Positions 17,806 to 25,632 of a DNA stretch of 64,000 nt are shown here, in pieces; position 1 is the stretch's first letter, and every line of letters begins with the position of its first letter. Position numbers and translations under genes: made by a program. Location: NCBI GenBank assembly GCA_036501145.1, contig DASYAV010000045.1, forward strand, positions 1 through 64,000, written 5' to 3'. The DNA is from PALSA-505 sp036501145. GTDB lineage: Bacteria > Actinomycetota > Actinomycetes > Streptosporangiales > Streptosporangiaceae. The notes under the pieces were generated by a model. The model saw nothing but the letters and a program-made list of their open reading frames with translations, did not search any database and was not told where the DNA came from.

Positions 17806-18450
17806 TCAGCTGGTGGTGACCGGGCTCCAGTCGGGTGACCGGCCCGAGGTGCGCAGCAGTGCGTGCCAGCTGTCACCGGCCGGGCCGGCCTCAGCCACCG
17901 GCCGGTAGGGCATAGCGGCACGCCAGCCGGACAGCAGCACCTCAGGGCCGGCCGGCCTGTAGTCCTTGCCCAGCGCGCGGGCAAGGTCCCAGGCGTGCAG
18001 GTGCCACTCGGCGCATACCCAGCCCGCCATGCCGCCCACGCTGATGTCGGTGTCCAGATAGCGGTGGTGCGGCAGAGCCCACAGCGCGGGCAGCCGCAGC
18101 GCATACGACCGGGCCGACCCGGCGAACGCGGCGATGTGCTCGGGGCCGTGCCCGTCGGGCAGCGCGGCGAGCTCGGCCGCGTTCTGCCGGGCCAGCTTGC
18201 GGCCGAGCTTGCCCGGATCGGCGCCGGTGGCCATCAGCCGGGACAGCCGGCTGGCCGGCGCGTCGTCCAGGTACTCGTGGTAGTCGTCGGCCACGCAGTG
18301 CAGATGACCGGCCAGGTCGGCCGCGCTCCATTCGTTGCACGGCGTCGGCGCTTCCCAGGCCTCCGTGGAGAACTGGGCGGCCAGCTCGCAGATCACGGTC
18401 ACCCCGTCGTGATGTGCGGCCAGCGCCTGGTCTGGCGACCAGTCCGTCAT
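17806..18450 (-). CDS. Mycothiol-dependent maleylpyruvate isomerase/DinB-like protein
   Basis: A 214-residue four-helix protein. The N-terminal block PTPCNEWSAADLAGHLHCVADD carries the conserved histidine of the mycothiol-dependent maleylpyruvate isomerase N domain. A later HAWDLARALG segment supplies another typical conserved motif of TIGR03083-like proteins. Members bind a divalent metal and often act in mycothiol-dependent reactions, but the reaction of this copy is not known. ATG 18450 was chosen because the upstream open frame is low in family similarity. It is co-directional and close to the downstream desulfurase-like gene. Confidence 0.7.
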   Translation of the reverse strand: MTDWSPDQALAAHHDGVTVICELAAQFSTEAWEAPTPCNEWSAADLAGHLHCVADDYHEYLDDAPASRLSRLMATGADPGKLGRKLARQNAAELAALPDGHGPEHIAAFAGSARSYALRLPALWALPHHRYLDTDISVGGMAGWVCAEWHLHAWDLARALGKDYRPAGPEVLLSGWRAAMPYRPVAEAGPAGDSWHALLRTSGRSPDWSPVTTS

Positions 18451-18708
18451 AGGCTGCCGCCAGGACGGGTGCGAACCATGGATCCTCCCCTGCCCGGCCG
18501 TCATCGCCCTTGAGCGGAACCCGGGCCTGCCCCCTCCGGTGCCTGCCAGGCGCGGCACCGGTGTTTCCCGGGGTAGCCAGCGTGCCAGAGTCATCGCCTC
18601 ACCGCCACCCCTCTGAGTAGGAAGGATGCTTACATATTCCGCTGTATGACGGTTTGCGAGCTTCAGGATCCGGCCACCACCTGATGCCGTAGTTACGTTG
18701 TGCACACG

Positions 18709-18728
18709 TTATCCGCAAGTTATCCACA
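18709..18728 (+). promoter_or_regulatory. Pair of DnaA-box-like 9-mers
   Basis: TTATCCGCA (18709-18717) and TTATCCACA (18720-18728) lie in the same orientation with an 11-base period, about one helical turn. The second matches the classic TTATNCACA box exactly. There are no dnaA, dnaN or recF genes and no wider box cluster here, so this is not an origin. It could be a DnaA-regulated promoter or a DnaA-titrating site, or a chance match. Confidence 0.35.
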
Positions 18729-18883
18729 TTCATGGGGGTATGCAGAGACCGGTTGCGCGGTGGGCTCGCGGGCCGGCTGACGGCACTCCCCCGCGGGCCG
18801 GCCCGGCCCGCCACTATCCTCGTGCATGGCGGCGGGCCGGCGCGGGCTACCATGCCGCTGAAACCGCGCGGCCCTGCGGGCGG

Positions 18884-18897
18884 CGGGATCGATCCCG
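18884..18897. promoter_or_regulatory. Perfect 14-bp palindrome, possible operator
   Basis: CGGGATCGATCCCG is a perfect inverted repeat located 92 bases before the start of the gene at 18990. Such symmetry suits a dimeric repressor site, but no regulator can be assigned. Confidence 0.3.
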
Positions 18898-18989
18898 GAT
18901 ACCGCCGGTCGTGCCGCCGGGTGGCAATGTTAATTTCACGTAAATATTCCGGGGTTTGGCGAATTCAGCGCCCTCGAGAAGGAGAACAG

Positions 18990-19382
18990 ATGGTGTTTGG
19001 CGGGCGACATGTGAGCGAGGAAGCGCAAGAACGGCATGCCGCGGATGTTGAGTTCGCCGGGGAATTCACCGAACTGCTCGAGGCGGCCCGGGCGGCCGAG
19101 GCCAGGCTGCGCGAGGCGCAGGCCGCTGGCGCACCGGTCACCGAGGCCCACGACCTTGGCAAGGCACTCGACACCGCGCTGACCGCGGTGATGCGGTCCG
19201 CCTTCGCCGCAGAGCGGGCCGAGATCGGGCCGCGTGGCTACGACGACCCCATCTACCGCAGAAAAGCCAAGGCCGCATCGTCTGTCCGGCTCTGGACGGC
19301 GGAGGCCGAGGCGCTGCTCACGCTGCGCGAGGCGCACCGGCTCGGCGGCATCGTCCGGGTACCGCCCGCCCCTGCGGCCTGA
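18990..19382 (+). CDS. Conserved hypothetical small helical protein
   Basis: A 130-residue soluble protein starting MVFGGRHVSEEAQERHAAD. The ATG has an AAGGAG ribosome site 7 bases upstream. The sequence is Ala/Glu/Arg-rich and predicted mainly alpha-helical, with a likely coiled segment around residues 20-45 (LLEAARAAEARLREAQ). No signal peptide, membrane segment or catalytic motif is visible, and I do not recognise a family. It is followed by a GC hairpin at 19391-19408, which suggests a monocistronic unit. Confidence 0.7.
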   Translation: MVFGGRHVSEEAQERHAADVEFAGEFTELLEAARAAEARLREAQAAGAPVTEAHDLGKALDTALTAVMRSAFAAERAEIGPRGYDDPIYRRKAKAASSVRLWTAEAEALLTLREAHRLGGIVRVPPAPAA

Positions 19383-19390
19383 CCGCCGCC

Positions 19391-19408
19391 CGGCGTGTCG
19401 GCACGCCG
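19391..19408 (+). terminator. GC hairpin after the small helical protein gene
   Basis: CGGCGTG, a TCGG tetraloop and CACGCCG form a perfect 7-bp stem that starts 8 bases after the stop codon. A second small CCCCC/GGGGG hairpin follows at 19414-19426. Confidence 0.5.
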
Positions 19409-19631
19409 CTCACCCCCCTTTGGGGGCACCCTGGATGGTGACAGGTAGTCCCTGTGGATACCCGGTCTGTCACCTGACGTAGTCATTTAATGTCAGGCCG
19501 TATACACGTGGGAAACTACAAAAGATGCCGGGGGAAACAGTTACAACGGGCCATGTTGTGAGCCGCACTCCATCCGGCACACTAGAATGTGACCGAGACC
19601 ATAACGAGGGAAATGACCAGGAGGCACGGCG

Positions 19632-19883
19632 ATGTGTCCACACACGCCAACGTGCCCGGACGCCGCGGCACCGGACCGTGAGGCGGCTCGCACCATAATC
19701 AGCCACCCAGAGCAGGGCTGGAGCCTGCTCTGCAATGGGATTGTTATCTTCGAGGACACCGGTGAACTGCTTCCCGGTGGCACCGTGATCAGCCCGCACC
19801 GGCCAACCGACCTGCCGCTGCAGGCGCATGCCGCAGTGCACGGCACCGGCCCCGCCTCCGCCCCGGACTCCCCCGCCGCCTAG
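19632..19883 (+). CDS. DUF5999-like small conserved actinobacterial protein
   Basis: An 83-residue protein with a CxxxxxC pair at the N terminus (MCPHTPTCP) and the conserved core HPEQGWSLLCNGIVIFEDTG followed by ELLPGG and PHRP. This core is characteristic of a small family found across Streptomyces and relatives, which I assign to DUF5999 from memory of the motif. The function is unknown. The cysteine and histidine residues could bind metal. AGGAGG lies upstream of the ATG, giving good translation. It is flanked by non-coding DNA on both sides and appears to be a single-gene unit. Confidence 0.75.
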   Translation: MCPHTPTCPDAAAPDREAARTIISHPEQGWSLLCNGIVIFEDTGELLPGGTVISPHRPTDLPLQAHAAVHGTGPASAPDSPAA

Positions 19884-19944
19884 CCCACGGGTCTCTCCCT
19901 CATGAGTCGCGGTGCCCGAGGCGGCGCGGGCTGTGCCCTCGCTG

Positions 19945-20643
19945 TCAGGACCGGAGAATCTGGCGCAGCCAGGTGCGGGCGGCGGCGGCTACCGCTTCGG
20001 GGTGACGGGACAGGGCATGCGTCTCCCCCGGCAGCACGACGACGCGGCGGCCCGGGGAACGGCCGGGCACGCCGAACGGGTCGCGGTCCCCGTTGACGAC
20101 CAGCACCTTCCGCCCGGGCACACGCAATTCGGCCGCCCGGCTGACGTCCGGCCGGCCCGGCGGGTGCAGCGGGAACGCCAGCGCGATCACCCCGGCGGCG
20201 CCGGCCGCCCCCGCGGTGCGGCAGGCCACCCGGGCCCCGTTGCTCCGGCCGCCCTGGATCAGCGGAACCGGCCCGGCGCCCGGGACCGCTCCCGTCTCGT
20301 CCGGGCCGCCATCGTCCATCCCGGTCTGCGCCATGGCGGCACGCAGCGCGGCGATGACCTCCAGCCAGGCGGCGTCCTGCGGGCCGGGCGAACCGGGCGC
20401 GCGGGCTCCCCTGACCCGGTAGGGCTGGATCACCCGGGCCACCACGCCACCGAGCCGCACCGCCACGTCGCGCACGGCGAGCAGGTCAGGTGCGTCGATG
20501 CCACCGCCGGCTCCGTGCGTCAGTGCGAGCAGGAAGGCGGGCCGCGGCGGGCCCTGCACCACCACGTGCGCAGGCCCGGCGCTGGTCGCGACCTCCGCGA
20601 GTGCTGGTGCCGCCGCGGAATCACGCCTGGTCAAAGAGTGCAC
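19945..20643 (-). CDS. Alpha/beta hydrolase, Tex30/KANL3-like
   Basis: A 232-residue alpha/beta-hydrolase-fold protein. The oxyanion-hole region is LTHGAGGGIDAPDL, the nucleophile elbow is GGRSNGARVA (serine in GxSxG-like GRSNG), the acid is in VNGDRDPFGVPG, and the histidine is in LPGETHAL. These match the family annotated as alpha/beta hydrolase or dienelactone-hydrolase-related (KAT8 regulatory NSL complex subunit 3/Tex30 type). GRSNG replaces the usual GRSMG, which is tolerable. The substrate is unknown and there is no signal peptide, so it is cytosolic. It lies downstream of a possible 51-residue gene on the same strand. Confidence 0.78.
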   Translation of the reverse strand: MHSLTRRDSAAAPALAEVATSAGPAHVVVQGPPRPAFLLALTHGAGGGIDAPDLLAVRDVAVRLGGVVARVIQPYRVRGARAPGSPGPQDAAWLEVIAALRAAMAQTGMDDGGPDETGAVPGAGPVPLIQGGRSNGARVACRTAGAAGAAGVIALAFPLHPPGRPDVSRAAELRVPGRKVLVVNGDRDPFGVPGRSPGRRVVVLPGETHALSRHPEAVAAAARTWLRQILRS

Positions 20644-20694
20644 CAGGTAACTATGACACCCGGCAGCACCGCTGGCAGCGACCAGGTACGCCGG

Positions 20695-20850
20695 CTATCC
20701 CGGGCTGCGCGCGGCCCGGTCCTCCTGCTCGGCCAGCAGGTCGGCGTGGAAGGTGTCCAGCTTGATGCGGAGCTCGGCCGGAAGCAGCCATCGCGCCTGC
20801 AGCAGCGCCGACACATGCCCAAGCAGCCGGTCCAGATCCGTGCCGCTCAT
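20695..20850 (-). CDS. Possible small hypothetical protein
   Basis: A 51-codon frame starting MSGTDLDRLLGHVSALLQ and continuing as an amphipathic helical sequence (LRIKLDTFHADLLAEQ). A GGGGCGG stretch lies just before the ATG. It sits between the end of uvrA and the alpha/beta-hydrolase gene on the same strand. Regular helical composition and codon bias make it plausible, but it is short and I do not recognise it. Confidence 0.4.
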   Translation of the reverse strand: MSGTDLDRLLGHVSALLQARWLLPAELRIKLDTFHADLLAEQEDRAARSPG

Positions 20851-21016
20851 CCGCCCCGTCACCGCCGCGACCCCAGCCCTGCCGACACAGCCCCTCCAGG
20901 TTCCCCGCCGCTGGCGCGGCCCGGCTGGCCGCGATCCCGCAGGAACAGAATGTGATTCTGTCACCACTATCCGTGCCCCGGAAGAGGACTAGTGCAATTG
21001 CCCAAAATTTTTGCAT

Positions 21017-21036
21017 CCGCCCGGCCGTGCGGGCAG
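21017..21036 (-). terminator. uvrA terminator hairpin
   Basis: On the minus strand CTGCCCG, a CACGGC loop and CGGGCGG form a 7-bp stem (one G-T pair) directly after the uvrA stop. An A/T-rich run at 21005-21014 follows. Confidence 0.5.
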
Positions 21037-21037
21037 G

Positions 21038-23893
21038 TCACAGGGTCATCAGCTTCTTCAGGAACTGGCCGGTGTAGCTCTCCTCGACCGCGGCGAGCTG
21101 CTCGGGGGTCCCGGTGGCCACCACTGAGCCGCCGCCGGACCCACCCTCCGGGCCCAGGTCGATCACCCAGTCCGCGGTCTTGATCACGTCGAGGTTGTGC
21201 TCGATCACGATCACCGAGTTGCCGCCGTCCACCAGCGCGCCAAGCACGCCGAGCAGCTTGCGGATGTCCTCGAAGTGCAGCCCGGTGGTCGGCTCGTCGA
21301 GCACGTAGATCGTCCGGCCGGTGGACCGGCGCTGTAGCTCGGTGGCCAGCTTCACCCGCTGCGCCTCGCCGCCGGACAGCGTCGGGGCCGGCTGGCCCAG
21401 CCGCACGTAGCCGAGCCCGACGTCCACCAGCGTCTTGAGGTGACGGTGGATGGCCGGCACCGGCTCGAAGAAGGCCTCCGCCTCCTCGATCGGCATGTTC
21501 AGCACCTCGGCGATGGTCTTGCCCTTGTAATGCACCTGCAGCGTGTCGGTGTTGTACCGGGCGCCGTGGCATACCTCGCACGGCACGTACACGTCGGGCA
21601 GGAACTGCATCTCGATCTTGATGGTGCCGTCGCCGGAGCACGCCTCACACCGGCCGCCCTTGACGTTGAAGGAGAACCGGCCCGGCTGGTAACCGCGGAT
21701 CTTCGCCTCGGTGGTCTGCGCGAACAGCCGCCTGATGTGGTCGAACACGCCGGTGTAGGTGGCCGGGTTGGATCGCGGCGTCCGGCCGATCGGGCCCTGG
21801 TCCACGTGCACGATCTTGTCCAGGTGCTGCGTGCCGGTGACCCTGGTGTGCTTGCCGGGCACCGTCCGGGCCCCGTTCAGCTCCTTGGCCAGCGCGTTGT
21901 ACAGGATCTCGTTGACCAGGGTGGACTTGCCCGAGCCCGACACGCCGGTGACCGCGACCAGGCAGCCCAGCGGGAACGCGACGTCCACGCCGCGCAGGTT
22001 GTGCTCGGTCGCGCCCTTGACCACGACCTCGCGGCTGCGGGCCCGCGGCCTGCGCCTGGCCGGCACCGCGATCTCCTGCCGCCCGGACAGGTACGCGCCG
22101 GTCATCGACCTCTCGCTGGCCAGCAGTTCCGGCACCGGCCCGGAGACCACGACCTCGCCGCCGTGCTCGCCCGCACCCGGCCCGATGTCGACCACCCAGT
22201 CGGCGCTGCGGATGGTGTCCTCGTCGTGCTCCACCACGATCAGCGTGTTGCCCAGGTCGCGCAGCCGCAGCAAGGTCTCCAGCAGCCGGTGGTTGTCCCG
22301 CTGGTGCAGCCCGATGGACGGCTCGTCCAGCACGTAGAGCACCCCGACCAGCCCCGAGCCGATCTGCGTGGCCAGCCGGATCCGCTGGGCCTCACCGCCG
22401 GCCAGCGTCGCCGCCGCCCGGTCGAGCGTCAGGTAGTCCAGGCCCACGTCGAGCAGGAAGCCCAGCCTGGCGTTGACCTCCTTCAGCACCCGCGCCGCGA
22501 TCTGCATGTCCCGCTGGGACAGCTCGATGCCGAGCAGCAGCTTGGCCAGCTCGCCGATCGGCAGCGCGCACAGGTCCGCGATCGACTGGCCGGCCACGGT
22601 CACGCCCAGCGAGACCGGCTTCAGCCGCGACCCCTTGCAGACCGGGCAGGGCACCTCGCGCATGTATCCGGCGTACCGTTCCCGGCTCGAGTCGCTCTCC
22701 GCCTCGGCGTGATGCCGCTGGATGTAGGGCACCACACCTTCGAACGAGGTGTAGTAGGAACGCTGTCGGCCGTACCGGTTCTTGTACCGGACGTGCACCT
22801 GGTCGCCGTACCCGTACAGCAGCGCCTTGCGGGCGGCGGCGGGCAGCCTGGCCCAGCTGGTGCTGACGGTGAACCCCATCGCGTCGCCCAGCGCCTCGAT
22901 CAGCCGGGTGAAGTAGTCGCTGACGTGCCCGTTGCCCCACGGCGCTATCGCGCCCTCGGAGAGCTTCTTCGCCGGGTCGGGCACCACCAGCTCGGGGTCG
23001 ACCTCCATCCTGGTGCCGAGGCCTGTGCAGTCCGGGCAGGCACCCCAGGGCGAGTTGAACGAGAACGAGCGCGGCTCCAGCTCGTCGAAGGACAGGTCGT
23101 CGTACAGGCACGCCAGGTGCTCGGAGTACATCCGCTCCCGGTGCCCGTCGTCCTCGGGCAGGTCCACGAAGTCGAGCAGCACGATCCCGCCGGACAGGTT
23201 CAGCGCCGTCTCCACCGAGTCGGTGAGCCTGCGCCGTGCGTCCGGCTTGACCGCCAGCCGGTCCACCACGACCTCGATGTCGTGCTTCTCGTACTTCTTC
23301 AGGGTCGGCAGCTGGCCGGCTGCCGCCTCCTCGAGCCGGACCACCACACCGTCCACCCGGGCCCGGGAGAAGCCCTTGGTCTGCAGCTCGCGCATCAGCT
23401 CGCCGTACTCGCCCTTGCGGCCGCGGACCACCGGGGCGAGCACCTGGAACCTGATGCCCTCGTCCAGTTCGAGCAGCCGGTCCACGATCTGCTGCGGGGT
23501 CTGCCGGGTGATCGGCCTGCCGCAGACCGGGCAGTGCGGCTTGCCGATCCGCGCGTACAGCAGCCGCAGGTAGTCATACACCTCGGTGATCGTCCCGACG
23601 GTGGAGCGCGGGTTGCGGCTGGCCGCCTTCTGGTCGATCGACACGGCCGGCGACAGCCCGTCGATGAAGTCCACGTCGGGCTTGTCCATCTGCCCGAGGA
23701 ACTGCCGCGCATACGCCGACAGTGACTCCACGTAACGGCGCTGACCCTCGGCGAAGATCGTGTCGAAGGCCAGGCTGGACTTGCCCGACCCGGACAGCCC
23801 GGTGAAGACGATCATGGCATCCCGCGGCAGGTCCAGCGAGATGTCCTTCAGGTTGTGCTCACGGGCTCCGCGAACAACAAGACGATCAGCCAC
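21038..23893 (-). CDS. uvrA: Excinuclease ABC subunit A (UvrA)
   Basis: The damage-sensing ATPase of nucleotide excision repair, 951 residues, full length. Two ABC modules are visible. The first has Walker A GLSGSGKSSLAFD near residue 31, the second GVSGSGKSTLVNE near residue 645. Signature motifs are LAGGEAQRIRLATQIGSGL and LSGGEAQRVKLATEL. The zinc-binding cysteines appear as ACPDCTGLG, CPVCKGSRL and the C-terminal pair CEACSGDG...CEVCHGARYN. The GTG start gives the canonical MADRLVVRGAREHNLKDI. UvrB and UvrC are not in the window. I saw no GAAC-N4-GTTC SOS box in the 300 bases upstream. Confidence 0.97.
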   Translation of the reverse strand: MADRLVVRGAREHNLKDISLDLPRDAMIVFTGLSGSGKSSLAFDTIFAEGQRRYVESLSAYARQFLGQMDKPDVDFIDGLSPAVSIDQKAASRNPRSTVGTITEVYDYLRLLYARIGKPHCPVCGRPITRQTPQQIVDRLLELDEGIRFQVLAPVVRGRKGEYGELMRELQTKGFSRARVDGVVVRLEEAAAGQLPTLKKYEKHDIEVVVDRLAVKPDARRRLTDSVETALNLSGGIVLLDFVDLPEDDGHRERMYSEHLACLYDDLSFDELEPRSFSFNSPWGACPDCTGLGTRMEVDPELVVPDPAKKLSEGAIAPWGNGHVSDYFTRLIEALGDAMGFTVSTSWARLPAAARKALLYGYGDQVHVRYKNRYGRQRSYYTSFEGVVPYIQRHHAEAESDSSRERYAGYMREVPCPVCKGSRLKPVSLGVTVAGQSIADLCALPIGELAKLLLGIELSQRDMQIAARVLKEVNARLGFLLDVGLDYLTLDRAAATLAGGEAQRIRLATQIGSGLVGVLYVLDEPSIGLHQRDNHRLLETLLRLRDLGNTLIVVEHDEDTIRSADWVVDIGPGAGEHGGEVVVSGPVPELLASERSMTGAYLSGRQEIAVPARRRPRARSREVVVKGATEHNLRGVDVAFPLGCLVAVTGVSGSGKSTLVNEILYNALAKELNGARTVPGKHTRVTGTQHLDKIVHVDQGPIGRTPRSNPATYTGVFDHIRRLFAQTTEAKIRGYQPGRFSFNVKGGRCEACSGDGTIKIEMQFLPDVYVPCEVCHGARYNTDTLQVHYKGKTIAEVLNMPIEEAEAFFEPVPAIHRHLKTLVDVGLGYVRLGQPAPTLSGGEAQRVKLATELQRRSTGRTIYVLDEPTTGLHFEDIRKLLGVLGALVDGGNSVIVIEHNLDVIKTADWVIDLGPEGGSGGGSVVATGTPEQLAAVEESYTGQFLKKLMTL

Positions 23894-24199
23894 TGCGCTC
23901 TCTCAGCTCTCTGCTTCCTGGCCTGTCGTGTGACGACGTCGTGCCAGCATCCTGCCTGGGCCGACGACGGCCCAGACGCCAGCATGCATCGACGTCACCC
24001 CACCCGCACGAGATGCCAAACAATGCTAACCGGGGGGTCCGACAATTTCGGGCCGCTGTACGAGCCCGCACGTCAGCGGCATGATCACCAAGCCTGACCC
24101 CTCACCCCTTGTGCAACCGCCGATGGGCAGCCCATTGTTCCCGGCGCGGCGGCACCGCTGCGGGCAGAGTTCCGCAGCGAGCGGAGCCCGCAGCAAGGC
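23894..24199. other. Intergenic region upstream of uvrA
   Basis: About 306 bases between the uvrA start and the terminator of the next gene. It presumably holds the uvrA promoter. I see no supported coding frame, no LexA-type palindrome and no RNA gene. Confidence 0.4.
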
Positions 24200-24231
24200 A
24201 GGGCCCGCCGTCGTCCGTGGCGGCGGGCCCT
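24200..24231 (-). terminator. Strong hairpin after the polytopic membrane protein gene
   Basis: AGGGCCCGCCG (24200-24210) pairs perfectly with CGGCGGGCCCT (24221-24231) across a 10-base loop, 25 bases beyond the stop of the gene ending at 24257. It insulates uvrA from that gene. Confidence 0.65.
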
Positions 24232-24256
24232 ACCGGGTGCGCGGTCTCAGCGCGGC

Positions 24257-25198
24257 CTAGTGCCAGGGCATGTGCGGGAACCAGCCGTAGCCGAAGCTGG
24301 CCGGGGCCCGGACGCCCCAGTAGAAGAATGTGAACGCACCGCCAATGAGCAGTGCCGCCGCGGTGAATTTGGCGATCCGCGACGGTTCGGCGGCGAGCCA
24401 GTGCTGGAACCGGCTCATCGAAAGTGTGACGAACAGTATCCCCATCAGCAGGACGTTACCGAGTGCTACCAGGATAAAGGTGAGCGCACCGTAGAATCCG
24501 TTGTGTGTCGAGGCAGCATATTCGAACATCTTGTAGAATAACGGATAGGGCCGCCCGATCAGGAATCCGCCGATAAGCGCACCCATAACGAGTTGCGAAG
24601 TGTAGGCAAAACGCTTCGTCAGGCGGTGCAGCGGATCGGGTACGAATCCTGCGGCGGCCAGGCCCAGGTAGATGAAGATAAGCCCGATGGCGGAGAACAC
24701 GACCACGGACTGCAGCAGCCGCACCGGGACCTGACTGCCGCCAACCATCGCGGTGGACAATTGCGGGATGCTCTTGCCCAGCGTGGCCCCGACGAATCCA
24801 TAGACCCCGGCCACGACGAACAGGCCGACGGCAAGCCAGCCCAGTGGCCGCAGGGCCAGACGGGCGCGGGCCGCCGCCGAGTGCGCGTCCTCCATCAGCG
24901 GCGCGATCGCGCTGAAGGCTGCGACGTTGCAGGCGGTGAACGTGCCGGCCAGGCCGGCGGTGAAGGCGAAAAGTATGCCGGCGACCGACCCGGCGATGCC
25001 GGTGGACACCGAGTTGTGGCCCAGCATGCCATTGGCCGCGTTGACGCCAATATCGTCGTCGGCGAGTTGCGCCGACCACAGCACGGCGACGGCCAGCCCA
25101 GCCAGCAAGCTCAAAACGATCAGTGGGGTGCGCCGTATCGGCCGGCCCGCAGCTCCGGATAGCTCTGTGCTTACCGCAGTCGTGTCGATCTCCGCCAT
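24257..25198 (-). CDS. Polytopic membrane protein of unknown function
   Basis: A 313-residue integral membrane protein with about seven to eight hydrophobic segments. TM1 spans residues 25-43 (PLIVLSLLAGLAVAVLWSA). A second segment holds SVAGILFAFTAGLAGT and is followed at once by FTACNVAAFSAIAPLM, whose cysteine next to a membrane helix resembles the position of redox cysteines in DsbD/CcdA-type transporters. A second CxxC-type half is not seen, so that assignment is only a suggestion. The C terminus is aromatic and His-rich (YGWFPHMPWH). It is divergent from the TetR-MFS-YceI operon across a 434-base gap and ends at a strong terminator. No specific function can be given. Confidence 0.72.
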   Translation of the reverse strand: MAEIDTTAVSTELSGAAGRPIRRTPLIVLSLLAGLAVAVLWSAQLADDDIGVNAANGMLGHNSVSTGIAGSVAGILFAFTAGLAGTFTACNVAAFSAIAPLMEDAHSAAARARLALRPLGWLAVGLFVVAGVYGFVGATLGKSIPQLSTAMVGGSQVPVRLLQSVVVFSAIGLIFIYLGLAAAGFVPDPLHRLTKRFAYTSQLVMGALIGGFLIGRPYPLFYKMFEYAASTHNGFYGALTFILVALGNVLLMGILFVTLSMSRFQHWLAAEPSRIAKFTAAALLIGGAFTFFYWGVRAPASFGYGWFPHMPWH

Positions 25199-25586
25199 TC
25201 CGTCCTCCCCAGACTAGCGACCGCCATGGATGGGCCCGCGTCGTGAGATCTTTAACCAGGCGCCCTGCTTGGGCCTTCTAATAGTCGCCGGATTGCGAAG
25301 GTCATGCAATATGCCGCAACGCCACAGCGACGCGGAAGAAACGTTAAGCTGACAGCCTGCAAACGCAAACGCTACGAACTGCGCTTTGAGCGCGCAATCG
25401 TGAGCCTGGCTCTTCGCGCAATTCGGGTTGGCCCGCCAGGACACGTCTGGGCGAAGACTCTGCACGTTACCGAAGCGGTGCCGGGACGGGATGGGCGGTG
25501 AACCTGCGTACAATCGTGACGCTGCGTAACGGCCCCGGGCGGCTGGTACCGCAGCGCAGCCGGCCGGGCACTGTGGGCAACATCAC

Positions 25587-25605
25587 TTTCTTTCAGTTCA
25601 AGAAA
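25587..25605. promoter_or_regulatory. Candidate TetR operator (TTTCTT-N7-AAGAAA)
   Basis: TTTCTT and AAGAAA form 6-base inverted arms around a 7-base spacer, 28 bases before the TetR ATG. Size and position fit an autoregulatory TetR-family operator controlling the TetR-MFS-YceI operon. Confidence 0.4.
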
Positions 25606-25618
25606 TTTTGCAGCGTGT

Positions 25619-25629
25619 GCAATAATTGC
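25619..25629. promoter_or_regulatory. Palindrome GCAATAATTGC at the TetR start
   Basis: A perfect 5-base-arm palindrome centred 9 bases before the TetR ATG. It could be a second operator half-site or an AT-rich -10-like element of a promoter for a nearly leaderless transcript. No GGAGG is visible before the ATG. Confidence 0.3.
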
Positions 25630-25632
25630 CGG

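Larger units (their letters stand above)
18451..18989. other. Divergent intergenic region, 539 bases
   Basis: This gap separates the DinB-like gene (minus) from the small protein gene at 18990 (plus). I see no convincing coding frame. It holds two tandem DnaA-box-like 9-mers (18709-18728), a 14-base perfect palindrome (18884-18897) and a relatively AT-rich stretch just before 18990 that probably carries that gene's promoter. Confidence 0.5.
25199..25632. other. Divergent intergenic region, 434 bases
   Basis: This gap lies between the membrane protein gene (minus) and the TetR gene (plus). It is less GC-rich than its surroundings. Two inverted repeats just before the TetR start are listed separately. 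I find no supported gene in the rest. Confidence 0.45.

Noticed and set aside
18700..18730. Possible replication origin from DnaA-box-like sequences
   Set aside because: Only two boxes occur and no dnaA, dnaN, rpmH or recF genes are nearby.
21440..23725. 761-codon plus-strand frame inside uvrA
   Set aside because: It lies fully antisense to a complete UvrA and its translation is low-complexity with no domain pattern.
23894..24199. SOS (LexA) box expected upstream of uvrA
   Set aside because: I found no GAAC-N4-GTTC-type palindrome in this stretch.
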